Positions 15,001-23,500 are shown, counted from the stretch's first letter. The stretch is DNA of 64,000 nucleotides from an uncultured Bacteroidales bacterium (GCA_905234765.1 CAJOIF010000001.1:207572-271571); one strand, 5' to 3'. The notes: generated from the letters alone by a model not told the origin. Numbers and translations: made by a program.

Positions 15001-18000
15001 TGATGGTCATGGTGATGTGACCGTGAGTGTCGGTTGAGCTTCCATCAGGAATCAGCTGACCGTATGTGGGGTTGTGAATCATGGTGCCCGGGTTAGAGGG
15101 GTCATCAATTTCAGCAGGCACAAGATAGGTACCCACCGAGGCCAGACGGCCGCCGCCATAGATGGAGCCGAGCATGGTGCCACCACCGATGGTCATCGTG
15201 ACATTGCCCTTCACCACGCCTGCGGTGAGTGCATTGCCGTTGTAACCACGACCGCCACCAAACACGTTGCCATCCACGTAGGAATAGCCCAAGGTGCCGA
15301 TGAGGGTCTCCTTACCTGCATCTTGACCAATGTTGACTTCAGCATCGCCGAAAACGTGACCATCCTCGCCGCCACCGAAGACGGAACCGAAGATGGTGCC
15401 GCCCGTGACGCTAACCACCGTACTAGCCACGTTAGTCCATGTGTTGAACATGACACGCTCATCGCCCGTGCCTGCACCGAAGAGGTAGCAAGTGACGGGG
15501 TGTGAGTGGATTTGGTCGTAAGTGCGCGGCACACCGATGGTGCCACCCTTCATTTCAACCGTACACGTGCCCATGACGTCGGTGGTCTCATTACCGCCAT
15601 AGACGGAAGTGAGGATGTGGCCGCCCGTGATTTCAACATGGGTGTCGCCCCATACACGTCCCGCCGAACGACGCCAAACGCCAGGCTTGATAGGATAGTA
15701 ACCCGAGCCGCCGCCAAACACGTTGCCGAAGAAGGAGTGGCCGTTCGAACCCTGAGTGGAACCACCTTGAGCATCGTATCCAGTGGTACCAGCGTAGATG
15801 TCGTACACAGCATAAGGGGCCTGATATGGGAATGCGTCGCACTCGTGGAAAGGATTGGAATAGGTTGTGCCTATTGTACCTGCATTGACGGCGTCTATGG
15901 CATCAGCCCACTGCGCATCGGTATAAGCGGGATCCCAATTATTTCCACCCCTATATCCTGTACCAATCTGGCCAGCCATAATCTTCACATGGGTATTGCC
16001 CAACACCAGACCGTTCTCGCAGCCACCATAGACGGAGGCCGTGATGACAGGTGCCGTTTCACCGGTTTGACTGATTTCCAAATAAGTACTGCCCACGATA
16101 CCCAGCAGGTTGGCTTTGGGGTTTTGTCCACCAGTGGTGTCAACCAAGGCACCACAGCCGCCAGCGAACACGTAGCCATAAACATTATCATCGGGACTAC
16201 TGGAAGGAGTAGGCATTTTCTCTCCACCTTCCTGACCCACTCGACCGCCTTTGATATACACCGATGCCAAGCCGGTATTTTCCGTGCAGCCCTTGGGTTC
16301 TCCCAAGACATGGCCTGCATTGGCAGGAAGCAGGAGTTCTTCGGCAGTGTAATAAGGCAAATTGGGGTCGGAACTCGTTGGGTTTGCGGGATCGATATAG
16401 GTTCCCACATTGCCCAGCTCGCCGCCGCCATAAACGCTACCTATCACATGGCCACCCGTCATGTCGACGGTTGAATTGCCCAGCACCAAAGCTGCCTTTT
16501 CGTCAGTCAAAACGCCCTTGCCGGCGCCGTAAACGTTGTTATCTGCCGTACCGCCGTCAACGTAAGCGAAAGAGTTGCTCTTCACCTGCCCGATCTCGCC
16601 GCCGCCATACAAAGTGCCGCGGATATGGCCTCCCGTGTAGAGGTGCGCTTCTGAAGCCTTTGCGGAGGCATATCTGCCGATGTTATCGGTGGTAGCAATG
16701 TCAAGGTTACCGCGTCCTGCGCCAAACACGTCGCCGCCATAGAGATATTCGTTGGTTTCTCCTTCAAACACTATGGTACCGATGGTGCCGCCATAAACGT
16801 TCACTTGACAGCGTGAAGTGCCAGGATTATAGGTTGAATTGGCTACTGGAGGCGGGCCCACGGAAGCCATGGAACCACCGCCATACACGTTGCGGTAGAT
16901 GGTGCCGCCGTTGACGGTCACCGTGGTGTTGAGGGTGACCGAACCAGCCGAGCTGCAATACTCGCCTGCATGTGGTAGGCCTGATGCAATCTTGTCGATA
17001 CCACGACCTGCGCCATAGACGTTGCCGCGATACAACCATTCATCCGTGGTGGAGTATGCTTCGGCAACGCATTCCACACCAATGGTGCCCTTGTTGACGG
17101 TGACATCGGTGTGCCAACGCACGTGGCCGTCTTCGCCGCCGCCAAACACCGAGCCTTTAACCGCAGGAGTGGTAGCAACTGTGGCGTCGCCAATGGTGAC
17201 CTCTGTCTTGTTGGCATAACCAAGGAAGAAGTCGCGGCTATAATCGTAGCGCGCAGAACCTGGTTTCTGATCGACAGTCGGATAGACCACACCTTTCGAC
17301 GAGCCGTACACAGAGCCGTTGTTGATATTGTACTGGTCATGATAGCCGTTGGTACCGATGGTGCCGCCTTTGATGGTGACAACGCATCTACCAGCGTGAT
17401 CAGTAAGACTGTAAGCAGGGCCGCCAGAAGCTTGGGAGGTCATTTCGCCATAGCCAATATAGTTACCCTTGCCTACCGAAGCATACTCGCCGCCGCCGAA
17501 CACATTGTGCTGGACGACACCATTGTTCATGGTAACCTCGGTGTTGCCGAACACTTTGCCAGCGGTGATGCTGTGGACTTGGGTGAGGTAATAGGTCTCT
17601 GCCGATCCGTCCCAGGACTTCAGGTAGTCCCAATAGGTATCCTTACCCTTGCCGCCGCCAAACACCGTGCCTCCAATGAGGCCATCGTCGATGGTGACTT
17701 GGGTATTTTCATACACGTGACCGTTCTCGCCACCGCCGAACACTGAATTGACGATGAAATTGCCGCCGGCAGTAGGAGTTGTTGCCGGATTGGAATAGTT
17801 AATACTGACAACACTCTCTTTCACATTGGCATACTTGACGAAATAATAGCGATCGCCAACCATACCTCTTGAACCGCCAAACACATCGCCACTGTTGCCG
17901 AGAGCATAGAGGTTATCCCAATCATCATCACAATAAGTGCCAATGTGACCGCCAGTGACGGTGACTTCGGTTTTACCTGTCGTCACAGCAGCGTGATTCG

Positions 18001-20473
18001 CATCATAAATATCGGAATATTCGAATTCATAAGGCCAACTGAGCGCAAAGGTAGTAGCAGGGTCTTCATGTGGCTCTCCAACCGAATACAGACCCACCGA
18101 GGCCATGGCGCCGCCGCCATACACGCTGCGGCTGATGTAACCGCCATAGATGTTGACCTTGGTGTTGCCTTGCGTGATGCCAGCCAAGGGGTTGTATTTT
18201 CCTATTTTGATAGGATCCGTGGTTCCAGGATACGTGGCAGGGGTAGGGGGTTCAGTTCCCGGAACCTTGAGAGTCTCCCAACCATATTCATCGGTACCGC
18301 AACCTGCGCCATACACGTTGCCACGATACGGGAACTTCGTGGTCTTCCACGTTGCGTCATACGTTGGTGATGAGGGGTTTGCATAACTCTTGTATTCGTC
18401 AAGGTCGCAGCCGATGGTGCCGGCGAAGACATTCACCACAGATTCCAAATAGACGTGGCCGTTCTCGCCCGAGCCATAGACCGAGCCTTTGATTTTGGCA
18501 TCGCCGGAAATACCAGAGACAACCCCAGTTGTTTGATTGACCGTGCCCGTACCAATATTGACCTCAGAATAAGCCACATACGTCACGTAATCGAGGAAAT
18601 TGCCAGGTTCAGCGATTTGACCACGGCCTGAACCGAACACCATGCCGTTGTTGTTGCCGTCGGTACCGATTTCGCCGCCCGTGATGGTGACTTTGGCGTG
18701 ACCGCCTCCAATATAGGGGTATTCGGGATTCACCAAGTTGGAAGCGTTGTAGGTGCCCACCGAGGCGATGGCGCCGCCACCGTACACGTTGTGCAAAACC
18801 TTGCCGCCCGTGATTTCCACCTCGGTATCGCCGAACACGCGGCCTGAGGTGATGCTCAGATGCTTGACGGGAACTGGAGTACCGCCGCCGGAGGGCGTTT
18901 CCATCATCGTATAGCGTGCCGTGCCGCCGCCGCCGCCGTACACGTTGCTGTGCCATGCGCCGAGGCCCGCAGTGCCGATATAGGTAGTATTCGGTGTTGT
19001 CTCCTTAATGAGGACTTTGGTGTTGCCCTGCACGTGGCCATTGGCCGATCCACCATACACGGAGCTCTTGATGACCGCGCCGTCGATGGTGACGTGGGTG
19101 TGGCCCACGTAGGCCAAATCAATGGCCTGATGGATAGGCAAGAGAGGCTCGCCCTCTTCCCGTACTCTGCCCACCACGCCACGACCGCCTCCATACACTT
19201 CGCCGTTGTTGTAGCTGTTGGTGCCAATCTGTCCACCCGTGATGGTGACGAAGCAGTGACCCGTATCCTTTTCGTCTTTCTGGACAATGCCAGTGATGGC
19301 ATGTGGATTGTTTGTGTCTGTACGTTGGAAGGTGCCCACCGAAGCGATGGTACCGCCGCCATACACCTTATTATATACAGTGCCGCCTTGGATTTGGACG
19401 GTAGCATTGCCATACACGTCACCGGAGGTATAGCTGTATTGTTGCACAGGTGGTTCTTGTCCGAGGAGCCACGGGACGAAATCGGTGCCCTTGCCGCCAC
19501 CGAACACGTTGCCACGGAAGACACGACGGCCTACGCCGTAGTCGTCTTCGTAGAGTTCATTGACGCCGCCCTGAATCAAAGCACCTGCATACTTAGACCC
19601 CTCAGGTACAGTATAAGGATAAGCATAATCGCCAGTACCGCCGAGCAGTGGAATGCCGCCGATGACGGCACTGCCCTGAATGAGGACGCTGGTACCTTTC
19701 TGCACGTGGCCATTCTCGCTACCGCCAAACACGTTGCCCGCCACAGTGACGTTGCCTCGGATGATGACCTCGGTGGTGTCGACAAAGGAAAGCTCTTTCA
19801 CCTCGTCACCCGAAAGACCTTGGCTTCCACCGAACACCATACCTTCGTTGCCGCCGAGATACTTGAAAGCGGTGTCAATTACGGGTTGGGTTAAGTCATT
19901 GCCTTCATCGTCTTTTGTCAAGTCGGCTTTCGTGGGACCGATGAGGGCGTTGCCCTCGATGGTGACCGTAGTCTTGCCTCCTGTGGTGTAAGTGGCTGTT
20001 GTGCCATCATCATTGATCGTACACACACCCACCGTACCCAAGTTGCCGCCGCCATACACGGCATGGCGCACCACCGCGTCACCCTTGATGGTGACGGATG
20101 TGTTGCCCTGCACTCGGCCAAGGTTCCTATCGATGCTGGGCGCACTTTGACTGTAATCCGTTCCATCATAGCCATTGCCGCCACCGTAAACGTTGCCATA
20201 TCTGATGCGTTTGACTTGTCCATTTTCGTCGACCTTTCGGTCCGCCAATGGAATCTTGTCGCCGATGGTACCACCATTGATGGTGACGGCAGTATTCCCC
20301 TTATTTCCTTCCGTGTCTACTTTCACTTCTCCCAGCTCGCAGCCGCCAAACACGTTGCCTTTGATGAAAACCTGTGCCGAGGCCATGCTGCCACTCAGTA
20401 GCATAGCCATCAAGAGAAACATTTTGCGCCTCGCATTCCGTACTTTCATTCTATGTATATGCTTGTATTCCAT
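1..20473 (-). CDS. Giant secreted GGGN-repeat protein with C-terminal GLUG region (3' end outside window)
   Basis: An uninterrupted frame of 6824 codons from ATG at 20473 runs off the window edge without a stop; I translated both ends and several inner parts and found the same frame. Residues 1-34 form a signal peptide (start could also be the ATG at 20449) ending SMASAQ. Repeats begin at once (VFIKGNVFGGCELGEV) and fill about residues 35-5490, core [FY]GG[GCS]N; about 150 copies by extrapolation. A roughly 700-residue non-repeat stretch follows, then a GLUG region (about 6215-6525; motifs such as NFDGQGHLIKNLNI and several GGLVG units) and a C-terminal module from about 6705 beginning WHMFSTPLQ. 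Last gene visible in the four-gene operon, 53 bp after its neighbour. Family knowledge: GLUG and beta-helix-like repeats are typical of surface adhesins. Inferred: a surface-exposed parallel beta-helix. A type IX sorting domain may lie beyond the window. True function unknown. Confidence 0.85.
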   Translation of the reverse strand, partial: MEYKHIHRMKVRNARRKMFLLMAMLLSGSMASAQVFIKGNVFGGCELGEVKVDTEGNKGNTAVTINGGTIGDKIPLADRKVDENGQVKRIRYGNVYGGGNGYDGTDYSQSAPSIDRNLGRVQGNTSVTIKGDAVVRHAVYGGGNLGTVGVCTINDDGTTATYTTGGKTTVTIEGNALIGPTKADLTKDDEGNDLTQPVIDTAFKYLGGNEGMVFGGSQGLSGDEVKELSFVDTTEVIIRGNVTVAGNVFGGSENGHVQKGTSVLIQGSAVIGGIPLLGGTGDYAYPYTVPEGSKYAGALIQGGVNELYEDDYGVGRRVFRGNVFGGGKGTDFVPWLLGQEPPVQQYSYTSGDVYGNATVQIQGGTVYNKVYGGGTIASVGTFQRTDTNNPHAITGIVQKDEKDTGHCFVTITGGQIGTNSYNNGEVYGGGRGVVGRVREEGEPLLPIHQAIDLAYVGHTHVTIDGAVIKSSVYGGSANGHVQGNTKVLIKETTPNTTYIGTAGLGAWHSNVYGGGGGTARYTMMETPSGGGTPVPVKHLSITSGRVFGDTEVEITGGKVLHNVYGGGAIASVGTYNASNLVNPEYPYIGGGHAKVTITGGEIGTDGNNNGMVFGSGRGQIAEPGNFLDYVTYVAYSEVNIGTGTVNQTTGVVSGISGDAKIKGSVYGSGENGHVYLESVVNVFAGTIGCDLDEYKSYANPSSPTYDATWKTTKFPYRGNVYGAGCGTDEYGWETLKVPGTEPPTPATYPGTTDPIKIGKYNPLAGITQGNTKVNIYGGYISRSVYGGGAMASVGLYSVGEPHEDPATTFALSWPYEFEYSDIYDANHAAVTTGKTEVTVTGGHIGTYCDDDWDNLYALGNSGDVFGGSRGMVGDRYYFVKYANVKESVVSINYSNPATTPTAGGNFIVNSVFGGGENGHVYENTQVTIDDGLIGGTVFGGGKGKDTYWDYLKSWDGSAETYYLTQVHSITAGKVFGNTEVTMNNGVVQHNVFGGGEYASVGKGNYIGYGEMTSQASGGPAYSLTDHAGRCVVTIKGGTIGTNGYHDQYNINNGSVYGSSKGVVYPTVDQKPGSARYDYSRDFFLGYANKTEVTIGDATVATTPAVKGSVFGGGEDGHVRWHTDVTVNKGTIGVECVAEAYSTTDEWLYRGNVYGAGRGIDKIASGLPHAGEYCSSAGSVTLNTTVTVNGGTIYRNVYGGGSMASVGPPPVANSTYNPGTSRCQVNVYGGTIGTIVFEGETNEYLYGGDVFGAGRGNLDIATTDNIGRYASAKASEAHLYTGGHIRGTLYGGGEIGQVKSNSFAYVDGGTADNNVYGAGKGVLTDEKAALVLGNSTVDMTGGHVIGSVYGGGELGNVGTYIDPANPTSSDPNLPYYTAEELLLPANAGHVLGEPKGCTENTGLASVYIKGGRVGQEGGEKMPTPSSSPDDNVYGYVFAGGCGALVDTTGGQNPKANLLGIVGSTYLEISQTGETAPVITASVYGGCENGLVLGNTHVKIMAGQIGTGYRGGNNWDPAYTDAQWADAIDAVNAGTIGTTYSNPFHECDAFPYQAPYAVYDIYAGTTGYDAQGGSTQGSNGHSFFGNVFGGGSGYYPIKPGVWRRSAGRVWGDTHVEITGGHILTSVYGGNETTDVMGTCTVEMKGGTIGVPRTYDQIHSHPVTCYLFGAGTGDERVMFNTWTNVASTVVSVTGGTIFGSVFGGGEDGHVFGDAEVNIGQDAGKETLIGTLGYSYVDGNVFGGGRGYNGNALTAGVVKGNVTMTIGGGTMLGSIYGGGRLASVGTYLVPAEIDDPSNPGTMIHNPTYGQLIPDGSSTDTHGHITMTISGGTIGNDYTGPIENKGGNVFAGGMGRLEQIDGTTLNTQWPNLAKVKKTNLTITNGTIKGSVYGGGELGTVYEDAVISIEGGTIMRDVFGGGHGSDIIDAAHNGNLYVLTGSSTATTTVVNPAQWAGLVKNNTQLTLSSTGTVKGSMYGGGELASVGTYTVSEGVLSCTSGGTTTISIEGGTIGDANDYSETNSTYATVPAYYNHNDPSRTDVGHVFGGGKGEGDDPDGDYQLYCNVNTTSIDVSGGRIYGSVFGGAGDAHVLGSTDIDIHTGATIGTLGVSSWDGCVFGGGEGSGDVNTTTGKFEVFKHCGRVGGNTNITMDGGTLMGTIYGGGRVALTGVKENGDPYTSDQNNHGKAIIEVSGGSIGNSITATLLESDFSVGDIFGAGRGDVDNYEDALAGRVANAQITVSGSPTIYGSVFGGGEMAGVGYRNSSNKFYSGQGETTVTINGGSIGSVGELAYTESNNPGEWTIYDEDGKLLHTCTGNVFGGSQGDIDITKPAWVSMGSSKTATVTINGGTIMSGVFGGSEQGTVTGDTRVVIKETDPDNHPTAIGTLVNQGSGATNPYYFGYVHGAGYGSDDDDDNVTHTNDSTNVRSDLLAGRVYGDVYVDVLGGTIKGDVYGGASFAYVGGNVLVNIGSHSTRTDVYTGNATFKGSVYGANNLAGTPLGNVEVNVYQTAHTDDDKCPTIPPGLTEEQILAWLAIQPYGEENFAIQAVYGGSNQADYTPVAGKKATVHVWRCNENTIRDVYGGCNAAHVGTTDVNIDTEVTIDGGRFYRIFGGSNGELVASDIHGTANTEINGGLINQVFGGSNSNGVIDEINLNINQGGSCPLYIEDVFSGGNAALVLGDVVATVECCNAIYGNFYGGTRLANIYGDVIVNIFGATYNNLFAGSMGQAAQAAVGEPGDPNYQPAVPAIPADIKRFPSTIPDPSAWGEPTSEMYRVYQYMQAEYDAGNDLRGHGGNVTLNIFGGTINEAAFGGSDANGNIEGKIQVNVFNAGTTCNLDLENLYGASRNTAYTPITTPGTEFISPEINIIHGTVQGDVFGGGKGELATVTASPKVNMGYYADLGVYGTEGDLMDKLYDTIIKHTPGWTGTSWSTTDYVANVNKDMYGGGELGPIVGNTCVNVFSGTIGTNGKSGEDGNIYGGGKGTESSFIAGRVEGNTKIDMRNGTVLGNIYGGGRLALTGVDENGVMMDDIPDDPTTPAVNEAKTYGNTKVLVKGGTVGNATEIVNFTDFSMGNIYGGGKGYLDYYHPGDYSKAEPALLLGLTKNTEVEISNDLGNNTHVYGIVLGGGELASVGKYTLSHDDTEHPEKITNIAVANGTGATKVTVSGGTIGGDRSQMRYQLAHPEDPTNWYSMYNDDLGYVYGGGEGWSDNPESYVEIQESASPLIKTRLVDLIATVQSTEVKVSGGWVKASVFGGSESGHVRGNTKVTISGGQIGAGDDGTNDVLYTDGTGGSTNQFINPATTPVTTTPTNNTLNGTYHWAYGVDDGSGTTVYNPFDPAKIRNQYDIEHSEYGYVPSDGRSWFGNVFGGGSGWFPYVTGTTAGNFESHWNPLSGKVWGNTEVIIEGGHILNNVYGANESTNVGGTATVTIKGGTIGVPRTPEQIALQPTTSYVFGGGAGDPRDVFDDNTNVDATNVQIKGGIIYGSVFGGAEMGHVVHNATVSINEDIRTTVIGSTGFSGYDGNVFGGGWGTDGSHTAGRVGGNTKITMSAGTAMSSLYGGGKLALTGVDANGDPYLLSGSTTVYDSLNYHGLAEIEVSGGTIGVGGTDALGRALLNSDYSIGDIFGSGQGDIENYSDVLAGRVANAKITVSGSPTIYCSVFGGGEMAGVGYWRPVDGKQKFYDKSGVTSVTIGGTATIGTSLEFSEGYMANPTDWTVMDTINNMARLFHTCSGNIFGGSQGDAAVTTSTSWVSMGRSKDAYVHIKDTPTIMSSVFGGAEQGTLAGNTRVKIEGGTIGKENLVSREVEPNGTGGYQFTGTTGTYSFGNVFGGGYGVDSIQIISQVSDSISVDPSLVANVIAGRVYGNTRVDITGGQIYGNVFGGGNMASTGRWTAVHADPTNPTSAVIDFAPVANTGEATVNVGGTAIIGPMDGTGLNAYVFGGGKGIGNDPDYLRNAYCNVNSTEVTVDLTYSGMNHEADDPEALWSSTTDGRIYGSVYGGGSDGHVLGDTKVVLNGGLIGTYDATGNTITGWGGNIFGSGRNFLKLNYGAGRVAGNTEIEMNNGCVYGAIFGGGRHATTGTGLDGMTMRDDNGSDIHGQTTVKVKGGTVGYKPLVTSYLDRPIGEVYGGGKGSIVGAPGRPAASALLIALVKNTNVEISQATSVPTYVLNTVYGGGEVGTVGHYTWTLTGNVISDLTLLDGTGNTNVTIKGGRIGVKRMVMSYALKPGTFLPATNPVGNVFGGGKGLSADPATYGSQDIDVIINGDHYNRYLLDLMATCGSTSVVVENDAATSNKPWVKGSVYGGSACGHVMFDTDVTIAGGQIGAGNSGTADLDPYDEFVDASSVNLDDDANASKRLNPTYHWDYDPSTLRPFDLVAIYNGQNSGASVDTYKPTDGKTWYGNVFGGGSGFLPYIKNEGTELNPNYVSHWNPESGKVYGNSNVTITGGHILSCVYGGSELADVGDFGIADAAYTALHSDVHEGELYCKNGGTATVSIKEGTVGVPRSTSQITSYPVPGFLYGAGKGDSRDNFNTLTNVNTASVTVNDGAKVYGSVLGGAEQGHVIGNASVLVKADNSAKKPIIGSTGFSGYDGHVFGGGWGDPTKFVSTTALTYNCPAGRVGGTAQITMSDGKVLGNLYGGGYVACVGVGVDGNYDSFISGTGASRVYDSVSHGTTTVEVSGGIIGNPVNNGLTMLASREKSGNVYGGGRGSYQSRREDDLGRAANAVVSVSESPTIYGSVFGGGQLANVGHWNSYASWYTTNTGLTQVTITGTPTIGMEKEFEYAEGATTLPQYTQYETINNRRRIGHTRTGNVFGGGQGEIELDSHDWVVGTEQGHCRTTKVNISMTDGASGGHILSSVFGGSEQGAVWGDARVTIASGTIGQTNLIADILNPSTNMPTGETDTYSFGSVFGGSYGSDSYLNLNLANPSDDQMDSINGLAGHVYRNTYVTITGGTIRGNVFGGGEMASVGQWQWTEMGGDLIPAEDAITHQPTGKATVNVSGSAVIGPLDGTGLNAYVFGGGKGVGNDPNEYRKYYGNVNSTQVTVGLTSGHVDGSLFGGGSDGHVLGNASVTLNSGTIGTNGTTSWDGNIFGGGRDYQTTNLTAGRVAGNITVTMEGGELKGNIFGGGRQALTGVNVNGVAVDDANHGHVTVTVSGGTVGTGTSTLPEQQIYIGHVFGGGKGQPNSSTTGYDHNRLGEVRSTSVTIGGTATVNGSVYGGSENGWVLNDATVNIEENATIGYNPNEYRGNVFGGGRGADPDQNADNLGNYSPNFGRVNGLARVNINGGAVKRFVFGGGDMGIVARERIVNVNGGIIGTAGNENTGDVYGGSNAVPDENSATTPPTLYTGHGNLKTVNVRGGTILGDVYGSSHSSNEGTGVSNWSSFVNITGGTIGDPADAKSTGHVYGAGYEGKVNGKVSVNIGLSAVNSTNTIIASGNTFYRDGLDDDPTPALLKIKGNVFDGSYYYGSGATAWNQYDIEGSSATYLDGTGYDTEHDEAGATTLPYMNIAGGLYGSGTHCESGKTGRAIHVRNYGARQRIGGDNTEMTSATRALTTIQRGGVVLFDNSNIILSGAEDISHQYENYGERKFGLLEVDEGFYMANGSGLVLGTAGSMVLMDSIKEVRSVYLKTGTSYAHNDPTNDTYWELVGIQNSNNHLYRTSTSTGVDDYLSTDDENVILFNGLSKLMVRYCHYDAGRHTYYGALQGFFRMRADAYSINDEESFARARVKLTNKVNGIAEHTAPENTDDGGFLSYDNEKNTFTTAGQVVLGFTYPEPGGNDGGTYYNNTKQYPYFNLSKVSKMGDRLGAEDYRLWALPATLGHKWYVDGRGIGNGGWGKDATHANGWGDYPDKPKKTITGTADSGGICVDQVLNGIGYKFNPAEDIIFVVGPIDALSEGDNLNLSATYPLRLYRYPGGHPMSNDKTDAGGGTAPTDEAAWGGFGSTYPDETKGPGVNTGAMIHANKTSGNFVLNNVEVDGLYSDYDGEVGQLQIPTTYTSTERFNVTKPLVVTAPNGRITLKGSHTESAGETVTNGTILKRGYHNTDASATWYDNPDYTPETEVYHGALYVDKDATVNVEGLVTIEDNRQKKGSGDIECNVYLPTFDTYLNMTNKMDEHTDIGVTSPIRKRNTDGTHPAKYTDNTFSPVAVAVTSDHAADTARMAWKHRNFTDDRDWFFTNGHTSDLPRTTYYSSETETEYPTNPNTVYFGWTWANVVRKEPAAGELGGDVTNAFEIAAIDSPHDLAWLISRVNGENGQTPSTLSGTDVKLTSDIDLNQYLWEPIGTEFRSFSGNFDGQGHLIKNLNIAFLGEGSRTYEQENLGMFGHLNGGTLDRTFVVSGKIQPRGNVNIGGLVGLMEGSSVISNSEAVISIYSPNMTGAAQNASGGLVGVFKGGEIHSSMAMPVFYADDYYTIGGLVGYIVSSSGAPKLNNSFAYPKFYINSESSNVTGGGLVGVNETGSVKNCYARLQTSSNLTAGKYGSLVYNNQNSMDNCFGFQGDNTYSLAVVGTITNSAYFTSVATSDTYGYLYEDNTVTLSEITKPLFEVLNSNITSASVLSDGAYKYARWARPTLSEINGDYPVLMLNNYDDSDNIGQGGFRSMATVAGSTALQYGGTVRDGSGHELSTMLGRSEDVYVYGDVTENLTSVEINATKVALHEDAAILNPGKLSEYANTYVGVTFDNKGLLTSTVNGLARDWHMFSTPLQAAPLGINYVRSGVDENDGVEDPSYDPYTGSGGMLPEYPFYEATEDNDGYFPYNTPYAEYDFYCFNEYTKYKGNTEIGSPHWINFKRNGNSHYYSQEQAPYSHGHIDYYAYDA
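11640..13020 (-). repeat. Higher-order repeat block, copy in largest protein
   Basis: Encodes a characteristic order of units: a cysteine-free variant of the GCNN unit (ANNLAGTP), a YQTAH segment, SNQADYTP, KKATVHV, FGGSNG, FGGSNSNG, LNIFGGT, YGASRNTAYTP and VNMGYYA. The same order appears in the other two repeat proteins, so it looks like an ancestral duplication of about ten basic repeats. Boundaries are approximate. Confidence 0.6.
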
Positions 20474-20526
20474 CTTTATCAATATGTATTATTCTTATTG
20501 TATGACTAGATTGTTTTCTTTCATTA

Positions 20527-23500
20527 TCATGGTGTCGGTGTTGATGGTACAATGATGACATTGGTGTTTCCTTCGACATTGCCCAGGTTGGCACCGCCAA
20601 AGACGCTGCCTTCGATGATGGTGGAAGGCTTGCCCTCCGCATTGGTCGTGCCTTGTATGATGACCGTGGGGTTGCCCACCATGTCAGCCGCATTGCCGCC
20701 GCCATAGACATTGCCTTCACCTTGCGGGTGAGTCAAAATGCTATGGAGCGGACCACCAATCCTTACCTTGTGTGTGGCATCGTCCTTGTCGCCTATCACC
20801 ACCTTGGGATTGCTGACCACTCGGCCGTTGCCCCACTGATGTGAGGGATTGCCGCCCATACTGCCGCCAAATACGGCACCGTTGACGTGTCCGTTTTTGA
20901 TGAGCACCAAGGGCGACTCAATGGTCGGATCCAAAGGTGTATATTGTGACAACCTGTTACCACCAAAGACATAGTCGATATCGAGTCGGCAATCAGTCTG
21001 GGTAGAATCAACTATGATTGTAATCGTACCCTCAACATTGCCTCTAAAGTCGCATCCGCCAAACACATTACCAATCGTTCCACCATACAGATAAAGCGTG
21101 ATGTTACCGCCTGTACCCCCGAGGTCTGTACCATTTTCATCCAACACACTATTCAAATATTCTATCAATTCGGGATCATAGGCACTACTATTGGTTCGCC
21201 AATCGGCTGGATATTTTTTCACATCGGCTTGAATATATTGTGAACCTTCACATCCGCCAAACAAATTACCAATTTCACCTCCATTGACCGTGAGTTCAAT
21301 GTCGCCATACACGGTAGCCAAACGGCTGCCTGCATAAACGTTCTTGTAAGCAAAATTACTATTACAGCCAATAGTCTGTTCCGATCCGGTCAAACCTCCA
21401 TAAATTGTGGCCATATTGGCACCAAAGTAATAGTTTTCAACGACCACAGGCTGATCTTCGCAAGGACAATCGCCAGATGTACATCCCGTTGTTAAGTGAA
21501 TGGCATCTGGATTGCCACTCGCCACTTGGCCATGCATATTACAACCGCCAAAGGCCCAGCCAATGCGTCCGCCAAGGATGGTAAGATTAACTTCATTGTG
21601 CACGTTAGCCGCTGATGCCTGGCCATTGCCGCCACCAAAGACGAATTTGTAACGACCACCCTCCACGGTGACATTCGTAATATTGACATCTGCGGCATTA
21701 CCGCCACCATAAACATACTCGATGGTATTCTCGCAATAATGTACATATACATGGGGCGTTTTGGCGTTTCCAGGATTAGAATCTGGCGCATAGTTGGCCT
21801 CGTTGCCGCCGCCAAACACATTGGCGATGGCGTATTCCTCGACATGTTGAGTAGGTAATTCTTGAATGTAAGTATAGACATTATATTCAGAAAGGTGTGC
21901 CGTTTGATACACATCCACATACACATTCTCTTGCGGTGAGCCATACGCGTTGTTGCAACCGTAAACGTTGCAGTGGACGAGGTCGGCTTGGCCCGTGGGT
22001 GTGGTGGCCGGTGACACGGCATCCGCACCAATGTTGACATGCACCTCTCCATATACCTTGGCGGGATGGTCATGAACGGCATCGCCCAAACCGCCGCCGT
22101 AGATGTTGCCACCGAATTGGACAGGATAACCTCCGATGGTATGCTCCACATAACCGAAGGAGCCGTTCAGCACATTGACGGTAGTGGTATTACTACTATT
22201 GGTGTTGACCGTACCGAGCGCCGAGCCACCGTAAAGGTCGCCATAGAGTTTGGGATAGATATAGTGTGTATCATCCGTGTCAGTACCGAAGTTGACTGTT
22301 ACGTTGCCCGTAATTCCAGTGGCAGAACCATAGCCGCCGCCGTGTATGCTGATGGGGTTTCCATTCGCAGCCGCAACTGCCTGAAGTGCGGCCAGTGAGC
22401 TGATGGTGGTGTTGCCGTCGGCGTTGGTGACATTGACGGTAATGTTGCCATTGACGGTGCCACTAGTGTTGCATCCTCCATAAACGCCTGCATCGGTTGT
22501 AGCAGTACACACTTGGCCGCCACTAATGGTAACCACAGGGTTGCAGGAAATGGTTGAAGAACCAATGTTGGCCGCATTGCCACCACCCACCACCTTGTTG
22601 GTCACTTCACCGCCTTTGACGTTGACCGCAGGGGAGTTGATATTGTTGGTTGTTGGAATATAGTCTGCCACGTTGCCGCCGCCGCAAACATTGGTGACGG
22701 TACCGCCCTCAATATTCACCGTGACGGTGCTCTTCGGAGTGCCGCTGTTGTTGTTGCAGCCGAACGCGGTAGTAGCCGTGCCACCTTCAACCGTGACCGT
22801 GATGGGGCCATACACATCGGCATCCTCGTTGCCGTCGGGGCCGTGGCCGCCGCCGTAGAGATTGCCGTGGACGGTGCCAGCAGTCAAGGTAACATCGGTT
22901 TTTGAAGTTCCACTCTGTGAGGTGCCATTTTCGGTATTGACTTTGCCCTTGGCCGAGCCGCCGTAGACGTCGCCATAGACACCGCTTCCATCGACCGTGA
23001 CATCCACATCGCCTTTCACCTTGGTGTCAGGTCCGAGACCGCCGCCGTAAGTGTTGGCGGTGTTGTCGGCATCGGTACCGATGGTGCCGCCAGTGTAGCT
23101 CACCGTGGCGTTACCCAACACAATGCCATTGACATTACAACCACCGAAGACAGCTGCTTTGATGGCATTTTCACCTGTGCCCCAAGCAGCGCCCTTGGCA
23201 TTGCCGCCTTCGATAGCTACCTCGGTGGAACCAGAGACCGTAGCGGAATAGGCCGGAATAGCCGGATTGGTGGTGTTGTCTTCCAATTGTCCCTTGCCGC
23301 CGCCGAAAATCGTACCGTAAACCGTGCCAGCCTTGAGGTTGACCGTGGCTGTTTTGCCATCGGCCCCCACTTCTCCGAAAGCGGAGCCACCGTAGACATC
23401 GGCGTAAACAGTGGGATCTGTGCCATCGCCAATGGTGACAGTGACATCGCCAGAGGTTTGGGTTAAATTACCCTTACCGCCGCCGAAGATGCCGTCGGTC

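Noticed and set aside
3800..20400. Regularly spaced similar DNA units resembling a tandem array or CRISPR
   Set aside because: The units are degenerate, about 100 bp apart, all in one reading frame, and code for the protein repeat; there are no identical repeats with unique spacers.
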